From contig OZ220699.1 in assembly GCA_965116565.1 (NCBI GenBank), positions 992,001 to 1,056,000 on the forward strand: DNA of 64,000 nucleotides, given 5' to 3'. The translations under genes and the position numbers were made by a program. Within the stretch, counting starts at the first letter, position 1. Every line of letters begins with the position of its first letter. Of this stretch, positions 56,928 to 64,000 are shown one piece after another. The stretch comes from Bin87 sp965116565 (GTDB taxonomy: Bacteria > Chloroflexota > Dehalococcoidia > Lucifugimonadales > UBA3495). The notes below the pieces were generated by a model. That model had not been told where the DNA came from, searched no databases, and saw only the letters and a list, made by a program, of their open reading frames with translations.

Positions 56928-57872
56928 TTATTCCCAGCCCAGCAAGTCCTTGATCGCCGCCCACGCGGCATCGCTGTCCACGTGGTCCGGGGCGGCAACT
57001 TGAACCGGTCCCCGGTTGTGGTCGGTGACTTCGCACTTCCCCCACACCTCGGAGTCATCGGTTTCGTCCGAGTCAACTACTCGCATGGATATGGAGTGCA
57101 AGCCGACCACATGGGGATGCGTTCCGGCGAGCACGGCCAGGGGATCGTACAGGTGAAACTCCTCCCGCGACGCATCTTTCGCGAACCAACCCGAGAGCAG
57201 TTCTGCGGCCAGCGTACCCAGTTTGCCAGCGCTGCGGACGCTCTCAGCGTGCGCCCTGGAGATTGAAACTCGTCGGCACGCCGCCAAATCGACGAGCGTG
57301 AGGGGCAGACCGGAGTCGACAATGTTCCTGGCGGCGGTTGGATCACTGTAGAAATTGAACTCGGCGTGGGTTGTCGCATTGCCTGGGCCGTTAACAGCGC
57401 CACCCATGACTATGATCCTGGCGGCAGACCTCAGGGCTCCGGGGTTCTTCTTCCACAATCGCGCCAGATTGGTCAGCGGCCCTAGCGCGATGACCGTGAC
57501 GGCGTCAGGGTCCTGGCTAAGTGTCTCTGCGAGAAAGGGAACCGCTTTGGCGTTCGACGCGGTTAGGTCCGGATCCTTGAGTCGTCGCGTCAGGCCGGAT
57601 GCCGAGTGAACGTGGCGCGCGTAGGCATATCTTCCTCGCACGGGACGCGCGGCGCCACGGACGACCGGGATGTCCGAGCGACCGGCATATTCCAGGAGCG
57701 CCAGGGTATTGCGAGTGGAGCGCGCCAAGGGCACGTTGCCGGCTGTGGTTGTCAATCCGCGGATATCGAACCTGGGATCCGACAAGAGCATCAGGATGGC
57801 GACGGCGTCGTCAACCCCCGGGTCCGTATCAACGACCACCGGAATGGATTTATCGTGACGTCGCGTGTGCAT
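56928..57872 (-). CDS. Nucleoside hydrolase (IU-type family)
   Basis: A 314-residue inosine-uridine preferring nucleoside hydrolase-like enzyme that splits N-ribosidic bonds. The Ca2+ motif is VVDTDPGVDDAVAIL and the family loop is TTTAGNVPLARSTRN. GAARPVRGR, TVIALGPLTNLARLW, IIVMGGAVNGPGNAT and AEFNFYSDPTAA (the EFN..DP.A motif) follow, with the catalytic His region at FHLYDPLAVLAGTHPH. All motifs are intact. It overlaps the upstream epimerase-like gene by 23 bases. Its place in a hopanoid cluster raises the possibility of ribosyl or nucleoside handling, but nothing in the sequence proves that. Confidence 0.92.
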   Translation of the reverse strand: MHTRRHDKSIPVVVDTDPGVDDAVAILMLLSDPRFDIRGLTTTAGNVPLARSTRNTLALLEYAGRSDIPVVRGAARPVRGRYAYARHVHSASGLTRRLKDPDLTASNAKAVPFLAETLSQDPDAVTVIALGPLTNLARLWKKNPGALRSAARIIVMGGAVNGPGNATTHAEFNFYSDPTAARNIVDSGLPLTLVDLAACRRVSISRAHAESVRSAGKLGTLAAELLSGWFAKDASREEFHLYDPLAVLAGTHPHVVGLHSISMRVVDSDETDDSEVWGKCEVTDHNRGPVQVAAPDHVDSDAAWAAIKDLLGWE

Positions 57873-58893
57873 ATCGCGAGTTTGGCTCGAGCAGGAATGA
57901 ATGGCAGTACGCCCGAGCCGCCTGCTCAGCGGAATATTTGGCTTTGAAACCGGTTACCTGCCTCAATTTCGCTTCTGAAACGATAAGGGGGTGCTTCGCG
58001 AGGTGCCGATTCCGAGATGAAGATCTCCGTCGGGAGCGACGCACGTTTGCGACGCCGCCCTTGTACATCTCCCGAAACGCTTCAGTCCCTACTACGCCGG
58101 CGCTGGCCACGTTGTAGACTCCCTCAAGTTGATGAGTCATGACAAGTTGAACAGCAGTCGACAGGTCGTGATGATGAGCCAACTGGATCGGCACGTTGCC
58201 ATTGCGGCTCGATGCCACGGTGCTCCACAGCAATTCATCAGCGACCGGGCTGGCCCCCGTGGGACCGACCGCCATAGCGGAACGCAATATCGCGACTTTC
58301 AGATTTTCGGCGGTGACGGACTCTCCCACACTCTGCAACAGTTTAGACTCGGCATCCAGGAGCGGCCGGTGCTCCGGCGCGGGCTGGCCCTGGAACCGCT
58401 CCGTAACGGGAATCGGGTTTGCCGATCCCACCCCGTAGACCCGGATGTCGGAAATGTAAACGAACTGCCGCACATCCGCGAAGCTGCATGCCTGGGCCCA
58501 GTGCTGGGCGTCTTCCAGGAACCCCGTGGCGTTGGCCCGGTCATAACAGCTGCCCACGTGAATCACGGAGTCGACGGACTCCAGGTGAAAAACGTCGGGC
58601 GCGTCAGCGATGGTCAGCCGCCGATTGTCCAGCACCATGTCCCAGGCTTTAAACTGCATCACCTCCGGGATGTCGTCGATGGTAAGGATCGCTCCCGTCC
58701 GGTTGGGTTCCATTCGGTACGCTGATACTCGACTGACCGGCCGGACCAGGGGGTAATCGTCGATTGCCACCAAGTGGCAATGCGGAAGCGCGGTCTCCAG
58801 ATGTGCCAGTAAGATGGCGCCGAAACTTGACGACGCGCCGATCACAGCGACCACCCGGGGAAACTCGTTAGATGTTTGGTTGGCCGTGGTCAT
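57850..58893 (-). CDS. NAD-dependent epimerase/dehydratase-like protein
   Basis: 347 residues with an extended-SDR Rossmann fold. The nucleotide loop is VVAVIGASSSFGAILLAHLE. VDSVIHVGSCYDRANATGFL and FVYISDIRVYG are the typical strand 4-5 motifs, and LRSAMAVGP is the substrate-side loop. The active YxxxK is changed: the Lys is in DAESKLLQ but Asp sits where Tyr is expected, so catalysis of the ordinary type is doubtful. An RRSRRRSSSRNR stretch (about 285-300) is unusual. The gene lies between a class II aldolase and a nucleoside hydrolase, both close. Substrate unknown. Confidence 0.8.
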   Translation of the reverse strand: MTTANQTSNEFPRVVAVIGASSSFGAILLAHLETALPHCHLVAIDDYPLVRPVSRVSAYRMEPNRTGAILTIDDIPEVMQFKAWDMVLDNRRLTIADAPDVFHLESVDSVIHVGSCYDRANATGFLEDAQHWAQACSFADVRQFVYISDIRVYGVGSANPIPVTERFQGQPAPEHRPLLDAESKLLQSVGESVTAENLKVAILRSAMAVGPTGASPVADELLWSTVASSRNGNVPIQLAHHHDLSTAVQLVMTHQLEGVYNVASAGVVGTEAFREMYKGGVANVRRSRRRSSSRNRHLAKHPLIVSEAKLRQVTGFKAKYSAEQAARAYCHSFLLEPNSRYAHATSR

Positions 58894-58947
58894 GGGTGGA
58901 TTTGCCTACCAGCAATGCCGAGTCATCATTCCCGCAGGTCGGCGAGA

Positions 58948-59610
58948 CTAACGGCTTGAACGGAACATTTGCAGCTCTGTGGCAATCGCGTCGTCGGGTA
59001 ACGTGGCGGTTGCCCGGGCGCCGAAATTTCGGGAGAGAACGAATATCTGCGCCAACCTCTCAACCAGATCGGCGACCTCCAGTGCCTCCCAGATGTCGGG
59101 CCCGACACTCACGACGCCATGGTTTCGAAGTATTGCCGCGTTACGTTCGCCCAACGCCGCGTATGCTTCCTCGGCCAACTGCTGGGTGCCCGGGAACGCG
59201 TATTTGCTGACTTTGACGGGGCCCCCGATGGTCAGAAGCATTTCGTCAATCAACGGCGGGATGTCCCGTCCGACCACCGATGCCACCGACGCGTGGATTG
59301 AGTGTGTGTGCACGACTGCCTGAACATCGTCGCGGTTGCGGTATATCTCCAGGTGTACGCGCGTTTCTGATGACGGCGCCATTCCGCCCTGGTGAACCGG
59401 TTCGCCGTCGAGATCAACGACCACCAATTCGTCAGGCTGCAACCGGTAATACGGATGATGCGTTGGGGTGACCAGCAGCAATCCGTCCGGTCCGGAGCCC
59501 GACAGCCTGAGACTGGTATTTCCAGAATACGCCCCAACCAACCCTCTGCGGTACATCTCCCGAGTGGCCTCGGTAAGCTGTACGCGTTGTTCAGCCCATT
59601 GATCTGGCAC
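58948..59610 (-). CDS. Class II aldolase/adducin family protein
   Basis: A 220-residue zinc-dependent aldolase of the L-fuculose-phosphate aldolase type. The N-terminal LVGAYSGNTSLRL is the GN.S motif, SSETRVHLEIY holds the catalytic Glu, VVHTHSIHASVAS the His pair and RNHGVVSVG the third His ligand. Known relatives cleave L-fuculose-1-P or L-ribulose-5-P, or act in methylthioribose and 5-deoxyribose salvage. It starts one base after the HpnE stop, which makes it part of the hopanoid transcription unit. The real substrate is unknown. Confidence 0.9.
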   Translation of the reverse strand: MPDQWAEQRVQLTEATREMYRRGLVGAYSGNTSLRLSGSGPDGLLLVTPTHHPYYRLQPDELVVVDLDGEPVHQGGMAPSSETRVHLEIYRNRDDVQAVVHTHSIHASVASVVGRDIPPLIDEMLLTIGGPVKVSKYAFPGTQQLAEEAYAALGERNAAILRNHGVVSVGPDIWEALEVADLVERLAQIFVLSRNFGARATATLPDDAIATELQMFRSSR

Positions 59611-59611
59611 T

Positions 59612-61024
59612 TTAATTCTCCGAGAGCGCGGGGGCGGAGATGGAGGACATCACCGCGTCGGCAGCATTATAGCCGCTGATCAGCGCGCTCTCCATAGTCG
59701 ACGGCCATCCGGTGTTCGTCCATTCTCCGGCCAGGAAAAAGTTTGGAGATTCGGTGAGTGGACCCGGACGGGACCGGTTTGCTCCCGGCGTGCATCGGAA
59801 AGTCGCGTTGCGCTGTTTGACCACCACCGCATCGAGCAGCGTCGCCTGGCGGGCCACCGGGAAAGCGTGGGCCATCTCGTCGGCAATGGCCTGGGTAAAA
59901 TCGTTGCGCTCTACGTCTATGTAGTCCCAGGCCGCGCTTACCGATACCGACAAAGATTGGGCCGAGCCTTCGCTACCCTTGCCGCAGATCTGATTGGAGT
60001 TGAAAACCCACTGGAGGGGGCTATCAAGGAAGTAGCAAAAGTCGCCCTGCATCACGGGTCTATCGTACCGGAGGTGGACGTTCACGATGGGCGAGGTTGT
60101 TAAACCGGACAGACGCCGCACGGTCGGCGACTCTGCCAGGGGGCCGGGCAACATGTTGGGCAACGTCCAGAAAGGCACCGCGCTCACGTAAGCGTCGGCT
60201 TGCATTGTCGATCCGTCGCCGAGCGTGACGCTCTGTACGAAGCGGTTGGAATCAGCGTTGACGCAGCGGACCGGGATGCCGGCAACGATGGTAACGCCGA
60301 GTTTTTTCAGGTACGCCTGAGCCGGTTCAATGAGGGCGTCCATCAATGGCGCGGTTGGGTATCCAACGTTGGCCGTGTTGTTCGCGGCCAACAAGCCGTC
60401 CTGAACCATCATCACACCCATCGACGCGCTGACTTCCCTGATGTTGTCGTTCAGTGTGCCCTCGACCAACACGTTCCAGAGGTTTGAGATAACGCGTTCC
60501 GGCTGGTTTCGGGAGCGGAGCCAATCGTAAAACGTGGTGTCTTCCAAATCCGGCTGCTCCCGACGGGTGAGCATGACGGATACGAGGCAACGCACGGCTT
60601 TCAGCTTATCCAGCCAGCTGAGGTGCGGATATGACAAGAACGCCGGCAACAGGTGCAGAGGAGCGGGAACACCGACACCGTAAAGGCGTCCCGATTGTCG
60701 CGCGCGGTCGACCACTGTCACGTTCAGTTGCGACTGGAGATGCCAAAGATGCCGGGCGCCTATGGTGTCCAGGAAACCGAGCAGGTTGGTGCAAGCGCCG
60801 ACTATTACGTGCTGACCGTTGTCCAGTACCCGACCACTCCGTTTGTCGGGGAAGGAAAAGACCCGCCCGCCCAAAGTGGACCGGGCCTCCACCAGTGTTA
60901 CCTTCCACCCTGACTCAGCGAGCCTGGCGGACGCGGCGATTCCGGCCAAGCCGCCGCCCAATACCAGCGCGGAACGTCGTGGGATCTCGTCAGTGGTATC
61001 TGCCAATGGGGCGGCAGCGGTCAC
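59612..61024 (-). CDS. hpnE: Hopanoid biosynthesis FAD-dependent dehydrogenase HpnE
   Basis: 470 residues. HpnE reduces hydroxysqualene to squalene. The FAD-binding N-terminus is ALVLGGGLAGIAASARLAES and EARSTLGGRVFSF; GQHVIVGACTNLLGFL is the HpnE/desaturase motif. The C-terminal FFLAGEWTNTGWPSTMESAL is the FAD-adenine side loop, typical of carotenoid-desaturase-like amine oxidases. The GTG at 61024 overlaps the HpnD stop (GTGA), the normal coupling for these genes; the upstream open frame has no ribosome site. The neighbours HpnD and HpnC confirm the assignment. Confidence 0.93.
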   Translation of the reverse strand: MTAAAPLADTTDEIPRRSALVLGGGLAGIAASARLAESGWKVTLVEARSTLGGRVFSFPDKRSGRVLDNGQHVIVGACTNLLGFLDTIGARHLWHLQSQLNVTVVDRARQSGRLYGVGVPAPLHLLPAFLSYPHLSWLDKLKAVRCLVSVMLTRREQPDLEDTTFYDWLRSRNQPERVISNLWNVLVEGTLNDNIREVSASMGVMMVQDGLLAANNTANVGYPTAPLMDALIEPAQAYLKKLGVTIVAGIPVRCVNADSNRFVQSVTLGDGSTMQADAYVSAVPFWTLPNMLPGPLAESPTVRRLSGLTTSPIVNVHLRYDRPVMQGDFCYFLDSPLQWVFNSNQICGKGSEGSAQSLSVSVSAAWDYIDVERNDFTQAIADEMAHAFPVARQATLLDAVVVKQRNATFRCTPGANRSRPGPLTESPNFFLAGEWTNTGWPSTMESALISGYNAADAVMSSISAPALSEN

Positions 61025-61917
61025 TTCAGCCACGGGCCGATGAGCCAGGCCTTGGCCATGAGCGCCAATTTCGCGCTTTTGCTGACCGTTATGCGGTTGT
61101 CGAACACATTGCACCCGGCTCGCTCGATCCGGTCCAACACGCCCCCGTAGATAAATCCCAACGCGGCGGGACAAGCGCGGGAACGCCGGGTGAGGTACGG
61201 CAATAGCCGGCGTCCGCTGACGAAGTATTCACGGGCCCGGTCGATTTGGAAATGAAGCAACGCGGCAAAGGAATCGGTAACTACGCCAGCGGCCAGGTCT
61301 TCCTCGCTAACTCCGAAACGCCGCATCTCGTCCTGAGGAAGATAGACTCGACCGAACTCCCAATCCTCGCGCACGTCGCGGCAAATGTTGGTCAACTGCA
61401 TTGCCAACCCCAGATCGGTGGCATGCTGGCGCGCCGTTTCCCCGCCGGTGTAGCCAAAGATGTGGATGCAGATCAGGCCGACCACGGAGGCCACCTGGTA
61501 GCAATATTGGCGCAATTCCTCAAAATCGGCGTAGCGGGTTTTGACCAGGTCAGATTGGACGCCGTTCAATACCTCCTGGAAATACTCCTGGGGAATTCGG
61601 TACCTGGCAGCGACATCCGCCAACCCGATAAACAGCGGCTCCACAGCACGGCCGTCATAAGTCTCGTTCAGCATGTGGCGCAAGTGGGAAATGCGGGCCA
61701 GCTTCTCTTCTGGAGTACCCTCGGCATCTACCGAGTCATCGCAATAGCGGCAAAAAGTGTAAGCGACGGATATGGCGTTTCGCTGTTCAGCCGGCAGCGT
61801 CAGGAACGCGAAGTAAAAATTCTTGGCTTCCCTGCGAGTGACCCTACGGCATTCCTCATAGGCCTCGGCCAAAGCGGCTGGAGAGACGGGTGGAATGGCG
61901 GAACCTTGCGAAGCCAT
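61021..61917 (-). CDS. hpnD: Presqualene diphosphate synthase HpnD
   Basis: A 298-residue head-to-head prenyl synthase that joins two farnesyl-PP to presqualene-PP. Asp-rich motif 1 is CRYCDDSVDAEG and motif 2 is NICRDVREDWEFGRVYLP. YEECRRVTRREAKNFYFAFL is the typical HpnD start block. The protein is shorter than HpnC and lacks its ENFxVGG motif. It lies between hpnC (9 bases upstream) and hpnE (4-base overlap), the standard hopanoid order. In classical nomenclature it could be called a phytoene synthase-like protein, but the context favours HpnD. Confidence 0.93.
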   Translation of the reverse strand: MASQGSAIPPVSPAALAEAYEECRRVTRREAKNFYFAFLTLPAEQRNAISVAYTFCRYCDDSVDAEGTPEEKLARISHLRHMLNETYDGRAVEPLFIGLADVAARYRIPQEYFQEVLNGVQSDLVKTRYADFEELRQYCYQVASVVGLICIHIFGYTGGETARQHATDLGLAMQLTNICRDVREDWEFGRVYLPQDEMRRFGVSEEDLAAGVVTDSFAALLHFQIDRAREYFVSGRRLLPYLTRRSRACPAALGFIYGGVLDRIERAGCNVFDNRITVSKSAKLALMAKAWLIGPWLK

Positions 61918-61926
61918 AAGATGGAG

Positions 61927-62928
61927 TCACCGCGAGGGCAGGCCGTATCCAAGCCCGATTTTGCTGCGGAACAAGGTGGACGCCAACAACCAAGCTTTTT
62001 TGCCCCTGGACAAGTACGGACGCTCAACCAACACGTCGTAGCCGCGGTTTTGAATCGCGTCCAGAACGGCGACGCCGCCCCTGGTGAACAGGGCAACCGG
62101 CAAGCGGGCCGGCCGGTCCAACAGTTTGACGAGCGAGGCCCCGTCCCTGAACAACTCCCGCGCATACGCACATTCGTAGGACAACAACGCCCGGAATTCT
62201 TCCCCGGCCCGTCCCGATGCGATGTCCGACTCGGTTGCTCCGAATCGCGCCATATCCTGCTGCGGCAAATAGATGCGTCCCCGGTCGTGATAGTCGCGGG
62301 AAACGTCCTGCCAAAAGTTGGTCAACTGGAGGGCAGTGCAGGTGTGGTCGGCCAAGTGCTGACGCTCGACGTCGGAGTATCCGAAGAGGTAGAGGAACAG
62401 GCGGCCGACCGGGTTGGCTGAGTAGGTGCAATAGTTGAGGACATCGTCCAGGGTATCGAAACGGCCGGTTCCCTGGTCAAGCCGGTTGGCGTGAATGAGG
62501 CGCGCGAACGGGTCTTTTGGTATGTCGAATTTCTGAACCGTGTGTTGTACAGCGACAGATATGGGGTGTGCCGGCTCGCCGGAGTAAACGAGGTCCAATT
62601 CTGATTCCCACCAATCGAGTCGCTCCAAGCGGTGTTCGGACACTGCCAGATCGATGAGGCCGTCGGACGCCGATTGTTCAGGTCCACCTGCGGGATTGGT
62701 TTCATCGCCGAGGTCGTCCACCATGCGGCACCAGGCGTAGATGGCATAGACGTGGGGCAGTTTGTCGCGAGGAGTGATGCACCCGCCCACGTTGAAGTTT
62801 TCGTAGTGGGTCCGGGCCGACCTGCCGCAGAACTCGTAGGCGTCGGCCAGTTCGATCTTCGGTGCGGGCCCGGAAGTTCCGGGAAAGTTTGCTGCGGTTC
62901 CGGTGTCGGCGGGGGTGGAGGTGGACAT
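61927..62928 (-). CDS. hpnC: Squalene synthase-like HpnC (hydroxysqualene synthase)
   Basis: 333 residues. HpnC turns presqualene-PP into hydroxysqualene. Its hallmark ENFNVGGCITPRDKLPHVYA is followed by Asp motif 1 RMVDDLGDE and motif 2 NFWQDVSRDYHDRGRIYLP. The C-terminal extension (RGKKAWLLASTLFRSKIGLG) is typical. It follows yjbQ by 23 bases and precedes hpnD. Together with HpnD and HpnE it makes squalene without the eukaryote-type SQS. Confidence 0.94.
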   Translation of the reverse strand: MSTSTPADTGTAANFPGTSGPAPKIELADAYEFCGRSARTHYENFNVGGCITPRDKLPHVYAIYAWCRMVDDLGDETNPAGGPEQSASDGLIDLAVSEHRLERLDWWESELDLVYSGEPAHPISVAVQHTVQKFDIPKDPFARLIHANRLDQGTGRFDTLDDVLNYCTYSANPVGRLFLYLFGYSDVERQHLADHTCTALQLTNFWQDVSRDYHDRGRIYLPQQDMARFGATESDIASGRAGEEFRALLSYECAYARELFRDGASLVKLLDRPARLPVALFTRGGVAVLDAIQNRGYDVLVERPYLSRGKKAWLLASTLFRSKIGLGYGLPSR

Positions 62929-62951
62929 GGTGAACCGGATTGGTGAGGAGG

Positions 62952-63395
62952 CTATTCGCCCAGGATCTGCACCATGACCTCACGGGGTCGAGGGTGGTCC
63001 AACTCGATGAAAAAGATACTCTGCCACTGACCAAAGGGAATCTTGCCATCGACCAAGGGGATGGTCTCGCTGCAACCCAGCATCAGGTGTTGCAGGTGGG
63101 CATGACCGTTTGGAGATTCATCCTCGGTCATATTGACGGTGCGGATGGAAAAGTCGTTGTGCCGGTAATAGGCGTCGCGAGGAGCGATACGTTCCAGGAA
63201 TTCGGCCATATCCTCGATGAGCAACGGCTCGTTTTCGTTGATCTTGACGGCGGCGGTGGTGTGCTTGGAGTACACGAGCACCATGCCGTTTCTGATATGG
63301 GAATCGGCGACGCAACCTTTGACCCAATCGGTTATATCGATGAGTTGGGGCGCGTCTTTCGTATCGACTTTAAGGGAGAAGTTTTTGACTTTCAT
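62952..63395 (-). CDS. YjbQ family protein (UPF0047)
   Basis: 147 residues with the UPF0047 signatures GMVLVYSKHTTAAVKINENE, DESPNGHAHLQHLMLG and GQWQSIFFIELDHPRPRE. Some family members have weak thiamine-phosphate synthase activity, and one in E. coli (YjbQ) complements thiE; the physiological role is unsettled. It is inserted between the squalene-hopene cyclase and hpnC on the same strand, which may be only genomic convenience. The length is normal, with no signal peptide. Confidence 0.92.
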   Translation of the reverse strand: MKVKNFSLKVDTKDAPQLIDITDWVKGCVADSHIRNGMVLVYSKHTTAAVKINENEPLLIEDMAEFLERIAPRDAYYRHNDFSIRTVNMTEDESPNGHAHLQHLMLGCSETIPLVDGKIPFGQWQSIFFIELDHPRPREVMVQILGE

Positions 63396-63453
63396 GGGTG
63401 GCTCTCAAGGAACGTCCGCGCAGTCCTGGTGAATTAGGTCCATTGATCCCGGT

Positions 63454-64000
63454 TCAGGATCCCCGGGTGGGTGAAAATCCGTTCAACCCAGAGGAGTTTG
63501 GGCGAAGCTTACGGTTGGCAAGTGTTCGATAACGACCGAGGGCGAGCAACGGCCAAGTGTTGCGGTACAAGTGGTAATTTATCATAAATCCCGAAGATAA
63601 TTCCGTTCCCTGGAAACCACGTTCACCGGGACCGGGTACGCGTTCAACACGCGCGCCTTTCTTGTATCCGGGAAAGCCGGTTCCGGTGAAATAGGGTTCA
63701 TCCCAATATCCGTCCGGATGCTGCGTTTCCAGCAGATAATGCACGCCGCGCGAGGTTGCGGGATGGTGGACCTCGCCAGCCGACATCAATGCAATGATGG
63801 CCCAGGCGGTTTGCGAGGCTGTGCTGGGGCCCACGCCGTGCAGCGAGGGGTCAACGTATGATGCGCACGATTCACCCCAACCACCATCGGCATTCTGGTG
63901 CTCGATGAGCCACTGAACGGCGCGACGAACGTAAGGCTGGCGCATGTTCTCGCCGATTGCCTCAAGACCCGGCAAAACGGCTCCAAGGCCATAGACATAG
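63454..64000 (-). CDS. shc: Squalene-hopene cyclase, C-terminal part (runs off the right edge)
   Basis: Only the last 182 codons are inside the window. QW repeats are present: WLIEHQNADGGWGESCASY and LLETQHPDGYWDEPYFTGTG. The end motif FTGTGFPG is followed by an insert of about 25 residues (YKKGARVERVPGPGERGFQG) before MINYHLYRNTWPLLALGRYR, a longer version of the usual FTGTGFPxxFYxxYHxYR segment. The protein cyclises squalene to hopene in the membrane. The frame continues to base 64000 as YVYGLGAVLPGLEAIGE, typical for the family, so the gene extends beyond. It is the first visible gene of the hopanoid cluster, upstream of yjbQ. Confidence 0.92.
   Translation of the reverse strand, partial: YVYGLGAVLPGLEAIGENMRQPYVRRAVQWLIEHQNADGGWGESCASYVDPSLHGVGPSTASQTAWAIIALMSAGEVHHPATSRGVHYLLETQHPDGYWDEPYFTGTGFPGYKKGARVERVPGPGERGFQGTELSSGFMINYHLYRNTWPLLALGRYRTLANRKLRPNSSGLNGFSPTRGS

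Overview
This GC-rich window reads as a chromosomal segment of a Chloroflexota bacterium, most likely the Dehalococcoidia/SAR202 lineage. That placement is an inference from gene content: duplicated oligopeptide ABC transport genes, a CODH/xanthine-dehydrogenase-type molybdenum hydroxylase, LLM and PPOX families typical of F420 users, a Rieske oxygenase beside a diol dehydrogenase, DUF1800/DUF1501 genes, a UGSC-type selenoprotein and hopanoid genes. No phage, transposase, CRISPR array or rRNA was found. There is one tRNA, tRNA-Ser(UGA). Promoters are ordinary sigma70-like, often an extended -10 of the TGn-TATAAT type, and some leaders are very short.

Layout. 1-9.9 kb: the start of a CitE/HpcH-like lyase, DNA polymerase I, then a plus-strand run of two FmdB zinc-ribbon proteins, an N-terminally extended ThiE, a translin-family protein and a DUF2071 protein. 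Next comes a two-gene unit of a 345-residue protein and a UGSC-like protein whose reading frame contains an in-frame UGA (likely selenocysteine), then a membrane-anchored PQQ-like propeller. 10-20.6 kb: a long minus-strand operon for peptide uptake with two SBP-permease-permease sets and one ATPase pair. The second binding protein carries a one-base deletion. 20.9-27.4 kb: an LLM oxidoreductase, a GYD protein, thiD, a type-2-like ileS and mutM. 27.4-28.1 kb is non-coding and holds a REP-like hairpin.

28.2-34.2 kb: a triple fusion (DHDPS-family aldolase, MfnB-like 4-HFC-P synthase, TusA-like domain), followed by the three subunits of a molybdenum hydroxylase. 34.2-45.4 kb: a PPOX-fold protein, an SbcC/Rad50 ATPase, an ABC-2 exporter with ffh downstream, a tightly overlapped minus-strand group (amidohydrolase, mug, thpR, alkA-like) and a split transketolase. 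45.6-55.2 kb: citrate synthase, two His-rich exported proteins, DUF1800 + DUF1501 + NHL propeller genes, a small unknown, and a BenD-like SDR with a Rieske oxygenase.

55.4-64 kb: tRNA-Ser, then a convergent minus-strand cluster reading squalene-hopene cyclase (cut by the window edge), YjbQ, HpnC, HpnD, HpnE, class II aldolase, an NAD-epimerase-like protein, a nucleoside hydrolase and an alkaline-phosphatase-superfamily protein. HpnC/D/E plus the cyclase make up the farnesyl-PP to squalene to hopene route.

The two most unusual points are the probable selenoprotein with a SECIS-like hairpin at 7.5-8.1 kb and the aldolase-MfnB-TusA fusion at 28.2-30.3 kb upstream of the molybdenum hydroxylase.
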